Below are positions 41,520 through 49,580 of a stretch of 64,000 nt of DNA, piece after piece. Each line of letters opens with the position of its first letter. Positions within the stretch are counted from its first letter, which is position 1. The DNA is taken from contig NZ_WELI01000001.1 of NCBI RefSeq assembly GCF_009184635.1, positions 248,001-312,000 on the forward strand, given 5' to 3'. Origin of the DNA: Rudanella paleaurantiibacter (GTDB lineage Bacteria; Bacteroidota; Bacteroidia; Cytophagales; Spirosomataceae). A program made the position numbers and the translations under genes. Under the pieces are notes generated by a model. It ran no database searches, was not told where the DNA came from, and saw nothing but the letters and a program-made list of their open reading frames with translations.

Positions 41520-43163
41520 TTAGAGGGCGGTGGATTGTCGGTTGGCCAGGATGGCCTGAGCCGACCGGATGCCGCTGTAAAAAGCTTCCTCAAAAATCGA
41601 TATACCACTGTAATCGGTATGGGCGAAATAAATCGAATGGCCAATCGGTTGGCTCTGTACCGTACGGTTGCTGTGCCAGAGCGCACCCACCGCCGGGGCT
41701 GCCATGCCGTGCCCCCACACCCAGATGTCGATTTCCTGCACGTGCTGGCTAATGCTGGGGTGGGCCGTCTCGAGTTCGGCCAGGATTTCGGTAATCCACT
41801 CCTCGCGGGTGGTGCCGTAGGCTCGTTTCCGGGCTTCGCTCACCTGCGCGGAGGTATGGCCCGTGAGGGGTTTGTAAAACGTGATTACCCGCTGCGGGCT
41901 ATCGTGCAGATGCTGATGGTTGGCCGAAATATAGCCGACCGAATCGGTTCCGTACACCACGTTGTCCCAGCAGAGCGGTACACCCGGTCCCTGCGGCAGC
42001 GCATCGACCGTGAGGTTGGCAACCACCCAGGGCGTATGAGTCAAGGGTTGCGGTGCCGCAGCCGGTGCCGCTTTGCCCAGTAGTCGACGGGTGATAAATG
42101 CAGGCGTAGCCAGAATAGCCGTTCGGGCGTTGATGGCTACGGTCCGGTTGCGGGCCAGGTCGCGGGCCAGCACCCGAACTCCTGTTTCGGTTTGTTCGAG
42201 CGAAAAAGCCAGGGTGTTTGTGCAGGTGGGTGTTTCGGCCTGTTGCCGCAACTGGTCGGCCAGAAATGCGTTGCCTTCGGGCCAGGTCAGCACGGCCGAG
42301 CCCGGCGCGTTGGCGGCCCGCCCCTTGCGCCCGGCAAAATAATGCAGCCCGGCCCAGGCCGAGGTTTGTTCGAGCGAAATGCCGTAATCGTCCTGACAGC
42401 AGTAGTTCAGATACCAGCGCAGGTAGGGCGAGGTAAACCCTTTCTGGGTCAGGTAATCGGCAAACGATTGCATATCCAGGTTCCGGTAGCGGGCGTCGGC
42501 TGATGAGTGGTCGAGTGGAATAGCGAAAGCGTCGCGGCCATCCGTACCTACGGCTTGCCGGAGGGTTTCAATCTCGGCAAAAAACCGCCGAATCTGGTCG
42601 CGGTCGCGGGTAGGCACGCCAATTTCAGGCACGAGGCCCTCCTGCCAATGCCCGTTGATAAACAGGCGTTCTTCGGGGTCGTGGCAGAGGTGGTATTCGT
42701 TGTACAGGGGCAGTCCGGCCTGGTTGTACCCGGTAATACTCCCTGCCTCCGCCAGAAAATCGAGGAGTTCGCGGTTGCGGATGTCGGGAATGGGCAGATA
42801 GTGGGCACCCCACGGGTAGGCCGACACGCTGTTTTGGCCCGCTGCCGAGTTACCACCGGTTTTTTCCTCCAGCTCAAGCAGCAACACATCGGTTATACCA
42901 GCTTTGGCCAGCCACCGCCGTGCCGACAGGCCGGCAATACCCCCGCCTACAATAACTACCTCTGCCGAATGTGTTTCGGCCGGGGCGGTATGGGTCAGGT
43001 CGGGCAAAGGCCCCCGCAGCCAGTGGCCCGCCCGGTGGTTTGGCCCGAGGGTTTGGCCGGGTATGGCCTGCGCCGTGCGGCAGCCCGGCAGTAGGGGAGC
43101 TGTGGCCAGTGCTGCTACGCCGAGGGCCGTTTGGGTCAGAAAAGTCCGGCGGTTGGGTTTCAT
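41520..43163 (-). CDS. Tat-exported FAD-dependent amine-oxidase-like protein
   Basis: A 547-residue flavoprotein. The N terminus is a twin-arginine signal (MKPNRRTFLTQTALGVAALATAPLLPGC), and the Cys after LLPG may be lipidated. The FAD-binding fold begins AEVVIVGGGIAGLSARRWL, with LLLELEEKTGGNS as the adenosine part. The end, SIYFAHTDYSGISIFEEAFYSGIRSAQ, is the usual FAD-contacting C terminus of the monoamine/polyamine oxidase family. Start ATG 43163 overlaps the preceding stop by 4 bases (ATGA). In this operon the likely substrate is the amine made by the aminopropyltransferase, acting in the periplasm. The oxidase reaction is inferred and the natural substrate unknown. Confidence 0.88.
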   Translation of the reverse strand: MKPNRRTFLTQTALGVAALATAPLLPGCRTAQAIPGQTLGPNHRAGHWLRGPLPDLTHTAPAETHSAEVVIVGGGIAGLSARRWLAKAGITDVLLLELEEKTGGNSAAGQNSVSAYPWGAHYLPIPDIRNRELLDFLAEAGSITGYNQAGLPLYNEYHLCHDPEERLFINGHWQEGLVPEIGVPTRDRDQIRRFFAEIETLRQAVGTDGRDAFAIPLDHSSADARYRNLDMQSFADYLTQKGFTSPYLRWYLNYCCQDDYGISLEQTSAWAGLHYFAGRKGRAANAPGSAVLTWPEGNAFLADQLRQQAETPTCTNTLAFSLEQTETGVRVLARDLARNRTVAINARTAILATPAFITRRLLGKAAPAAAPQPLTHTPWVVANLTVDALPQGPGVPLCWDNVVYGTDSVGYISANHQHLHDSPQRVITFYKPLTGHTSAQVSEARKRAYGTTREEWITEILAELETAHPSISQHVQEIDIWVWGHGMAAPAVGALWHSNRTVQSQPIGHSIYFAHTDYSGISIFEEAFYSGIRSAQAILANRQSTAL

Positions 43164-44743
43164 GGCACGGCGCTCCATTCATCTTCAAAATACTGAACCA
43201 GCGCCTGATTGTTGAGCCGGTTGACCTCGGTAGGCACCTCGGCCATGTCGGGCGCAAAGGTGGTCATGTCGCGTAAGGTAAGTGGGCTCACATACCGCAG
43301 GCCGGCGGGGAGGTTCAGCCGGTTGGGGCTGGGCCAGCCTGTGCGCTCGGTTGTGCGGCTGGCCAGCACGTAGCCCCACTCACCAAACGACGGCACGTGT
43401 ACGTGGTAGGGGAAGGTACGCAGACCCACTGCTTGCAGCGTGTGTGCAATGCACCAGAACGCCCGCCGGGCCACGTAGGGTGAGGTCGATTGCACCACCA
43501 CGACACCACCCGGTGCCAGCACCCGGTCGAGTTCGCGGTAAAAAGCGGTACTGTACAACTTGCCAATGGAGTAGTTGGACGGGTCGGGAAAATCGACCAC
43601 TACCACGTCATAGCGGGCGGTATCCTGCCGAATCCAGGTGTAGGCATCGGCATTGACCACGTCGACTTTGGGCGACAGTAACGACCGCTTATTTAGCTTC
43701 AACAGGAGTTCGTTTTGCCTGAACAGTTGTGTCATGCCGGGGTCCAGATCCACCAGCCGAATGGTGCGCAGAGCCGGGTATTTGAGCAACTCCCGCACGG
43801 CGAGTCCGTCGCCCCCGCCCAGCACCAGTACCCGCCGGGCGCGTGGGTTGGCTTGCATGGCCGGGTGCACCAGGGCCTCGTGGTAGCGGTATTCGTCGGC
43901 CGAGCTGAACTGAAGGTTGCCGTTGAGGTACAGGCGCATTTCGCGGGCGTTGCTGGTGAGTACAATGCGCTGATACGGCGTCGATTGGCTGTAGATTACC
44001 TTGTCCTGCAAGGCTACACTTTCGGTGTAGGTCATCACCCGTTCGGCCAGGGCGAAGCCCGCGAGTAAGCCCAGTATCGTGAAGCCAATCAGCATACCCT
44101 GCGCGGTGCGGTAGGGGCGGGTTTGCGGGAATTTGTACAGGACAAAAGCGGCTACCAGCACGTTGAGCAGCCCGAAAAATAGGGCTGTACGAATAAGGCC
44201 GAGCTGTGGCACCAGCACCAGCGGAAAAATAACCGACGCCAGCAAGGCTCCTATGTAATCGACAGTGAATACCCTCGATACCAAGTCTTTAAACGAAAGC
44301 TGATGCTCCAGAATCCGCATCAGCAACGGAATTTCGAGCCCTACCAGAATGCCCGTAAGTCCCACCAGCCCGTACAGTACCACCCTAAACGAGGCCACGT
44401 ACTCGAACAGTACAAACAGCAACGGGGCACTAAACCCGCCGACGATGCCCACCAGAATTTCGATGCGGATAAACCAACGCAGCAAGTCGCCGTCGAGGTA
44501 TTTCGATAGCCACGAGCCAATCCCCATCGCAAACAGATACGCCCCGATGATGGTCGAAAACTGCGTGACCGAATCACCCAGCAGATAACTGGCGAGGGTG
44601 CCCGCAATGAGTTCGTAAATAAGCCCGCAGGTAGCAATCACAAAGACCGACAGGAGCAGCAGAATCTGGAACGAATTGAGCGATTCGCCCTCAGGCCGGT
44701 GAGTTTTAGAAGCCGCCAACGGGTCGGTGGGTTCGTCAGCCAT
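43160..44743 (-). CDS. Membrane-embedded spermidine-synthase-like aminopropyltransferase
   Basis: A 527-residue protein with about seven membrane helices in the first 230 residues (from LLLSVFVIATCGLIYELIAG on), then a full SpeE-type domain. The AdoMet-type site reads VLVLGGGDGLAVRELL, then IRLVDLDP, NADAYTW, and the DFPDP motif in place of DSTDP, with the Asp/Pro of the putrescine-binding loop. SpeE normally transfers aminopropyl groups to putrescine in the cytoplasm; the membrane half suggests that the acceptor here is lipid-like or that the product is exported. The ATG at 44743 overlaps the DUF350 stop by 8 bases. The acceptor is unknown. Confidence 0.92.
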   Translation of the reverse strand: MADEPTDPLAASKTHRPEGESLNSFQILLLLSVFVIATCGLIYELIAGTLASYLLGDSVTQFSTIIGAYLFAMGIGSWLSKYLDGDLLRWFIRIEILVGIVGGFSAPLLFVLFEYVASFRVVLYGLVGLTGILVGLEIPLLMRILEHQLSFKDLVSRVFTVDYIGALLASVIFPLVLVPQLGLIRTALFFGLLNVLVAAFVLYKFPQTRPYRTAQGMLIGFTILGLLAGFALAERVMTYTESVALQDKVIYSQSTPYQRIVLTSNAREMRLYLNGNLQFSSADEYRYHEALVHPAMQANPRARRVLVLGGGDGLAVRELLKYPALRTIRLVDLDPGMTQLFRQNELLLKLNKRSLLSPKVDVVNADAYTWIRQDTARYDVVVVDFPDPSNYSIGKLYSTAFYRELDRVLAPGGVVVVQSTSPYVARRAFWCIAHTLQAVGLRTFPYHVHVPSFGEWGYVLASRTTERTGWPSPNRLNLPAGLRYVSPLTLRDMTTFAPDMAEVPTEVNRLNNQALVQYFEDEWSAVP

Positions 44744-44942
44744 GAATTGCCGAACTGATAATGATCGACAGGGCAATCATAAACGCAGCGGCCAGAATCG
44801 CGAGCGCTACGTTTTGCTCATCAACAATCTTTTTCCAGAGATTTTCCGGAGCAATTTTTTCGATGGTCACGAAGCAAATGACCAGAATCACGATACCTAC
44901 CAGCGAGTAAACAATCGAAGCAACGATGTATTTGTATTCCAT
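44736..44942 (-). CDS. DUF350 membrane protein
   Basis: A 68-residue protein with two membrane helices (YIVASIVYSLVGIVILVICFV, LAILAAAFMIALSIIISSAI) joined by a charged loop (EKIAPENLWKKIVDEQN). This is one DUF350 unit; other family members often have two or more. DUF350 (YjfL) genes are known to sit beside AdoMet decarboxylase, spermidine synthase and glutathionylspermidine-type ligase genes, but the molecular role is not known. It overlaps the next gene by 8 bases. Confidence 0.9.
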   Translation of the reverse strand: MEYKYIVASIVYSLVGIVILVICFVTIEKIAPENLWKKIVDEQNVALAILAAAFMIALSIIISSAIHG

Positions 44943-44978
44943 ACAATTGGAGAGTTAAAACAGTGAACAGTTATCAAC

Positions 44979-45034
44979 GAACAACGAACAATGAGCAATG
45001 AGCAATGAATAATGAACAACGAACAGTGAGCAAC
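44979..45034. repeat. Eight tandem heptads inside an operon gap
   Basis: Eight 7-base units of the form GARYARY (for example GAACAAC, GAACAAT, GAGCAAT, GAATAAT, GAACAGT) run without interruption in the 153-base gap between the DUF350 gene and the small one-helix gene. It is not coding. Copy number could vary by slippage. Confidence 0.85.
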
Positions 45035-45095
45035 AGGCGATTGCGAATAAGCTTCCTTTCCTCCCTTTCTCCCTTCGTCCTTTTCTCCCTTTTTC

Positions 45096-45299
45096 CTATT
45101 TATGATAAAACCCACTGCGACCACCCCGGTAGCCGCGCCCTACCGACCGGTGGAAGCCTTTTTTGTCGTCGCGTTTTTCGACACTGTCGAGGTCGTCGCC
45201 GGTGAGCCAGGTACCCGTCAGGCCCGCCCAGGCGAATCCGCCGAGCAAAAGCGCGATCAGGAAAACGTAGACCTTAATAGCCGAAAGGTTTTTGAGCAT
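45096..45299 (-). CDS. Small one-helix protein with Gly/Arg tail
   Basis: A 67-residue protein: a membrane helix (VYVFLIALLLGGFAWAGLTG), then a short acidic part (DDLDSVEKRDDKK), then a Gly/Arg-rich end (GRGYRGGRSGFYHK). I do not recognise a named family, though small membrane proteins of this kind accompany DUF4178 and DUF350 genes elsewhere. It starts 14 bases after the DUF4178 gene, so it belongs to the operon. A role in holding the larger proteins together is a guess. Confidence 0.78.
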   Translation of the reverse strand: MLKNLSAIKVYVFLIALLLGGFAWAGLTGTWLTGDDLDSVEKRDDKKGFHRSVGRGYRGGRSGFYHK

Positions 45300-45313
45300 G
45301 GGAGCAAGTAAGT

Positions 45314-46627
45314 TTATTCGGTTCCTTCATCCGCAAAGTCGCTGTTTTGCCAGCGGTTACTTTCCAGAATCTGTTTTTTGAACAAGAGGTAAATGGGATA
45401 AATGAGGAGGAGTGTCAGCAATATCATCAGGTTGCCGAAGATCGTTGGGTTTTGGGTCACCCGGAGCGAGCCCCGCACACTGGTTTTTCCCTGTGAGATA
45501 GGGTAGAGGTTCAGATGGTACCGCCCCGACGGAATCCGCGACAGTTCGGCTTCGTCGACGGCTCCGCCCTCCGACCAGCTTTCGCCCCCATCCACACCGT
45601 GATAATACTCCAGCACCTTGGTAAACTCGTACGATTGGCCCGTTTGCTCGTTCACCAGGCTCATCGGAAGCTCCACCCACTGATTATCGATGTCGGCCGA
45701 CACCCGGATTTCGAGAGCCGCCGGACCCTTGATGGTAAACGACGGCGAGATGACCGGCTTAAACAGGCCGTTGCTCACGTTGGTGGCACCGGTGTCGAGT
45801 TCGGTGCTGTAGGTGGTATCGAGCACAAACTGACGGGGTTTTACAACCGCCAGCAGGAGTTGCAGCCCGAACAAAATCACCAGAGCCATGCCCGTAAACG
45901 ACAGAACCCCCTGCCATTTCTCAGGGCTGATGGCGGGTTGGGCGGCCCCTGTTCCCTGCGGTTTGGGTAGGTCGGAGGGACTCAGACCAAAGGCGTTGGC
46001 TACCTCCTGACGGGTTTTATAGATGCCCTTGTACCAATCGGTGCGCGTAGAAGATACCTCAGCCACGAGGGTGTAGGGCGGGTTGATGTACTCCGATACA
46101 CGCATCCGGTCGTCGTCGAGCACGTTCCAGTCGAACTCACCAATGGCCAGCAGGGTCTGAGGGTCGTAGCGGTTGTAGAGCCGGTATTGCCGTTCTTCGG
46201 TGTCGACGTAGTAGGCATTTCCGCCTTTGCCGTATTCTTTATACTTGGCTTTGGTGGGAACTATGTATGTCCAATGGCCTTCGTATTCAGCCAGTTGGGT
46301 GTACACGCCATCGGCCCGAAAAAGTATGTACTCAACCCAGTTGTAGGGCTTGCCCCGTTCTTTTCGGTGCATGTAGCCCACCACCCGGTGAAACTGCCCT
46401 TCTATAAAGCCTTCTGTGCCAACCGGCAATACGGGTTTGGTCTGATTGTCGAACTGCGTCAGGCGTCGGGGTAGGCTTTCGGTTTCGTACTTGAAAAAGG
46501 TTTGGCAGTTGGGGCAACCATAAAATGAACTCCCCGTTACGTCGTAATACGTAATGGTATGTCCGCAGTGGGGGCACTGAAGCGTTGCCGATGCGGGCTG
46601 CGAGTCGGAGGGTAGAGCGTCGGTCAT
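45314..46627 (-). CDS. Zinc-ribbon/DUF4178 membrane protein
   Basis: A 437-residue protein. The N-terminal zinc ribbon has CPHCGH and CPNC spaced by 16 residues. The DUF4178 region covers about 60-240 (GTEGFIEGQFHRVVGYMH, WVEYILFR, EYEGHWTYI, PPYTLVAEVSSTRTDWYKG). One membrane helix lies near residue 265, a periplasmic-like beta domain follows, and a second helix is at the end (LMILLTLLLIYPIYLLF). DUF4178 is a domain of unknown function often found beside spermidine synthase and DUF350. The start overlaps the speD stop by 4 bases. Probably a sensor or scaffold of the operon. Confidence 0.9.
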   Translation of the reverse strand: MTDALPSDSQPASATLQCPHCGHTITYYDVTGSSFYGCPNCQTFFKYETESLPRRLTQFDNQTKPVLPVGTEGFIEGQFHRVVGYMHRKERGKPYNWVEYILFRADGVYTQLAEYEGHWTYIVPTKAKYKEYGKGGNAYYVDTEERQYRLYNRYDPQTLLAIGEFDWNVLDDDRMRVSEYINPPYTLVAEVSSTRTDWYKGIYKTRQEVANAFGLSPSDLPKPQGTGAAQPAISPEKWQGVLSFTGMALVILFGLQLLLAVVKPRQFVLDTTYSTELDTGATNVSNGLFKPVISPSFTIKGPAALEIRVSADIDNQWVELPMSLVNEQTGQSYEFTKVLEYYHGVDGGESWSEGGAVDEAELSRIPSGRYHLNLYPISQGKTSVRGSLRVTQNPTIFGNLMILLTLLLIYPIYLLFKKQILESNRWQNSDFADEGTE

Positions 46628-46977
46628 CGGGTCAGTTCGTGGCGGGTTTGTTCGGTCGCGTCGAAATGGCTCAGTGTGCGCGCGTAAAACAGACGCACCT
46701 TGGCCTCGTTATTGCGCTGAAAGTTAGACAAAAAGACGTCAAATGTAGCCACGCCAAACTCGGGCCAAGTATGAATCGACACGTGTGATTCGGTAAGGCA
46801 AACAACGGCCGTAAACCCGCCATTGGGGAAAGCATGGTAGGTTTCGCCTACTTTGGCAAGGCCCAGCTCGTCGATGAGGGCGTCGAACAGGGTCCGGCAA
46901 CCGTCGGTATCTGTCAGGTGCGTGAGTGGGGCCGTAAAGGTGGCCAGTATGTGCAGGCCGGGGGTGTAGGTAGTCAT
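46624..46977 (-). CDS. speD: S-adenosylmethionine decarboxylase proenzyme
   Basis: Makes decarboxylated AdoMet, the aminopropyl donor for spermidine-type synthesis. The 117-residue protein is the short, prokaryotic type. It cleaves itself between Glu63 and Ser64 in CLTESHVSIHTWPEFG; the Ser becomes the pyruvoyl group. Other family residues are in HAFPNGGFTAVV and ATFDVF. It is the first gene of the operon, overlapping the DUF4178 gene by 4 bases. A promoter is visible 40 bases upstream. The operon then provides its own aminopropyltransferase. Confidence 0.95.
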   Translation of the reverse strand: MTTYTPGLHILATFTAPLTHLTDTDGCRTLFDALIDELGLAKVGETYHAFPNGGFTAVVCLTESHVSIHTWPEFGVATFDVFLSNFQRNNEAKVRLFYARTLSHFDATEQTRHELTR

Positions 46978-47016
46978 GGGTTCTGACCAACGGTATCTGT
47001 CTGATGGTCAGTATGA

Positions 47017-47046
47017 CAAAACTATCCGTTTTAAGCGCGTTTGCAA
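47017..47046 (-). promoter_or_regulatory. Promoter of the polyamine-type operon
   Basis: On the minus strand, TTG (47044-47046), 19 bases, then TAGTTTTG (47017-47024) fit the Bacteroidota -33/-7 pattern. The leader before the speD ATG at 46977 would be about 35 bases. Confidence 0.72.
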
Positions 47047-47134
47047 ATCGGATTTTGTCTGAAAGGCTGCCGAAGCAAAGCAGATGGTTTTAACGGGTGG
47101 TTAACGGGAGCGAAAGAGGATACCCGTTTTTCTG

Positions 47135-47142
47135 TACTTTTG
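47135..47142 (+). promoter_or_regulatory. -7 box of the IPT-repeat gene
   Basis: TACTTTTG matches TAnnTTTG, 31 bases before the ATG at 47174. No TTG was found at the usual distance. Confidence 0.5.
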
Positions 47143-47173
47143 TGGCCGACACTGTATCGGCGGGTTGATTCTG

Positions 47174-49474
47174 ATGGTAAAGATTATACGTGTGCGGGCT
47201 CTGTTTGCCCTTTTGTGCTTAGTTGTGTTGGTGGGTTGCCGGGTGCAAAAGTACCCCCCCGAACTTACTCAGGCTTTGCCGAATCGCTCGCCCATTGGGC
47301 AGGAAATCACCCTGACAGGGTATCAGTTTAGCGATAAACCAACGGTCACCTTTGGTAAAGACGGCATTGTGTTTCCGGCTGAGGTAAAAGAGGCCAATGA
47401 TCAGACAATCAAAGTAAACGTACCCCGGATGCCCATTGGCCTGGCTATGGTGCAAGTGGCCAACGAGCAAGGTATTACCGATCCGGTCGCGTTCTCGGTG
47501 CTGCAACCACTCCCTGTTGTGAACAACGTAACGCCGGGCAATGCCTTGCCAGGGCAGAACGTCGTTATCACCGGTGATTACCTCGACCAATTGGTCTGGG
47601 TGCGGTTTGGACCGGGCGGGGTCAACACATTTGTGGCCAACACCCCCCAGTCCATCACGGTCACAGTGCCGGTGGTGCCGCGCGGGCCGCAAAATCTACA
47701 GGTCGAAACCGTAGGCGGAATCACAAACCGACCGTATCTGATTGCCGGTACCCCCGAAATTACGGCCTTCTCACCCCGTCGGCCGCGTTTGTCGGAAGAA
47801 GTGACGGTGCAGGGAAAAAACCTGTTTGATGGCGTGGTGCGACTCAATGGCCAGGTGATGCCTATCACCAAAAATACCGATACTGAGCTTCGGTTTAGCC
47901 TGCCTCCCACGGCTACATCCGGTAAAATAGCCGTTACGTTGTACGATCAGCTCACCGTCACCAGCGCCGACAGCGTCCTGGTGGCGTTTGCGCCTACCAT
48001 CAATCCAAATGGGTTCAGTATTACCGAAGGGATTCGGGGTGATCGGTTGATTATCAGCGGTCGTAACCTTCGCGATGTGTCGGCAGTGACGGTCGGAAAC
48101 CTGCCCGCCACCTTCAGAGTCCTGAGCGATACGCAGCTCGAAGTGACCTTGCCCGACCGCCCGCAAACCGGTGAGTTTTTCGTGACTCTGACCAGTCTCG
48201 GCGGTAGCATCACCAGTACCCAGTCCATACTGTACTACAACGCGCCATCGGGGCTGACGTTTACGCCGTTGCGTACCCTGCGTGGGCGCGAGGTGACCGT
48301 CAATGGCCAAAGCGTTTACCGAATAACCGGCGCGACGGTGAACGGTCGCCCGGCCGCTATCACAAGCCGGATCGAAAGCTCGGAGGTGAAGCTTACCGTG
48401 CCGCCCGACGCTACCACGGGACCCATTGTGCTGACTAACCGGGCGGGTAGTGTAACCAGTGCCCGCAGCCTGACCGTGGTGTTGCCGCCCACTGTGACCG
48501 AATTTACCCGTAAAGCCATTGTGGGTAACCGGGTGCAGGTGTTCGGAACGTTTTTGCTCAATGCGAAGGTGTATTTTGCCGGTAGCGCCAACCCCGCCCA
48601 GAACGACGGCCGCGATACCGACGGCGAGGTGTGGGTACGCGTGCCCAACGACGCGCAGAGTGGCCCCGTGCGGGTAGTCAACGACGCAGGCGAAACCACA
48701 ACCGCCGTATCGTTTACTGCTCTTCGGGCTCCAGCGGGCATTGCATTTGGCCCCGACCTGGCTCGGGTAGGCACCGATATCAACGTGACTGGCCAAAACC
48801 TGACCGATGTTACGGAAGTGCGGTTTAGTAACGGCCGCTCAACCCCCGCTCGGTTCAGGGTATCGGGGCAAAACTTGATTGTGACGGTCCCCACCGACGC
48901 GCAGAATGGCCCCATTTGTCTCACTAACGAGGCCGGAACAGCCTGCTCCATTGGTAGTTTTACCGTGTTGGCTCCACCAGCTAATGTCCTGTTTACACCT
49001 ACCAGTAGTACGTTGGGAGGCACCATTACCATTACAGGTACCAACCTGACTAATGTGCGGGAAGTGCGGTTTAACAACGGGCGGTCCAATCCGGCCTTGT
49101 TCAGAGTGTCAGGGCAAAGCCTGATTGTGACGGTGCCAAGCGACGCGCTGGATGGGCCTATCTGTCTCACCAACGAAGGTGGAACAACCTGCACAACGGT
49201 AAATTTCAATGCCCTGCTGCCACCCGCCAACCTTGCTTTGTCGGTCACAACGGCCGCTGTCGGAGCCGAGATTACCATAACCGGTGCTAATCTGGCGTCG
49301 ACAAAGGAAGTTCGGTTTGGCAATGGTAAATCGTCGGCGGCCCGGTTCAGAGGCACCGGCACCACGCCCCAGGGACTTATTGTGACGGTCCCCGCCGACG
49401 CAACAACCGGGCCTATCTGCATCACCAACGAAGCGGGTACCAGCTGTACCTTAAGTAGTTTCTCGGTGCGATGA
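47174..49474 (+). CDS. IPT/TIG-repeat lipoprotein
   Basis: A 766-residue surface lipoprotein. Signal and lipobox: LFALLCLVVLVGC. The remainder is about nine Ig-like IPT/TIG domains of some 80 residues; each opens with a turn like PGQNVVITGDYL or VGTDINVTGQNL and ends with a strand like ITVTVPVVPRGPQNLQV. The last three (from about residue 535) are nearly identical in pattern: VRFSNGRSTPARFRVSGQ, VRFNNGRSNPALFRVSGQ, VRFGNGKSSAARFRGTG, and each ends PICLTNEAGT or close, so they come from recent duplication. Such proteins bind polysaccharide or other surface partners. I chose the ATG at 47174 over a TTG three codons earlier. Confidence 0.9.
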   Translation: MVKIIRVRALFALLCLVVLVGCRVQKYPPELTQALPNRSPIGQEITLTGYQFSDKPTVTFGKDGIVFPAEVKEANDQTIKVNVPRMPIGLAMVQVANEQGITDPVAFSVLQPLPVVNNVTPGNALPGQNVVITGDYLDQLVWVRFGPGGVNTFVANTPQSITVTVPVVPRGPQNLQVETVGGITNRPYLIAGTPEITAFSPRRPRLSEEVTVQGKNLFDGVVRLNGQVMPITKNTDTELRFSLPPTATSGKIAVTLYDQLTVTSADSVLVAFAPTINPNGFSITEGIRGDRLIISGRNLRDVSAVTVGNLPATFRVLSDTQLEVTLPDRPQTGEFFVTLTSLGGSITSTQSILYYNAPSGLTFTPLRTLRGREVTVNGQSVYRITGATVNGRPAAITSRIESSEVKLTVPPDATTGPIVLTNRAGSVTSARSLTVVLPPTVTEFTRKAIVGNRVQVFGTFLLNAKVYFAGSANPAQNDGRDTDGEVWVRVPNDAQSGPVRVVNDAGETTTAVSFTALRAPAGIAFGPDLARVGTDINVTGQNLTDVTEVRFSNGRSTPARFRVSGQNLIVTVPTDAQNGPICLTNEAGTACSIGSFTVLAPPANVLFTPTSSTLGGTITITGTNLTNVREVRFNNGRSNPALFRVSGQSLIVTVPSDALDGPICLTNEGGTTCTTVNFNALLPPANLALSVTTAAVGAEITITGANLASTKEVRFGNGKSSAARFRGTGTTPQGLIVTVPADATTGPICITNEAGTSCTLSSFSVR

Positions 49475-49547
49475 GGGCTGGAGAAACGCCCACTCGCTTT
49501 ACGTAAACTTATGCCCCGTACGGCATAGAAAGTACCACCTTTTTCTT

Positions 49548-49555
49548 TAGTTTTG
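49548..49555 (+). promoter_or_regulatory. -7 box of dnaN
   Basis: TAGTTTTG matches TAnnTTTG, 25 bases before the dnaN ATG at 49581. Confidence 0.5.
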
Positions 49556-49580
49556 CTCTATTGTAATCAACACAGGCCTT

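Noticed and set aside
44897-45124. 75-codon minus-strand frame with repeated CSL motifs
   Set aside because: It translates the heptad repeat tract and overlaps the ends of two good genes.
47771-48796. 341-codon open frame on the minus strand
   Set aside because: Antisense to the IPT-repeat lipoprotein gene and its repeated pattern mirrors the repeats of that gene.
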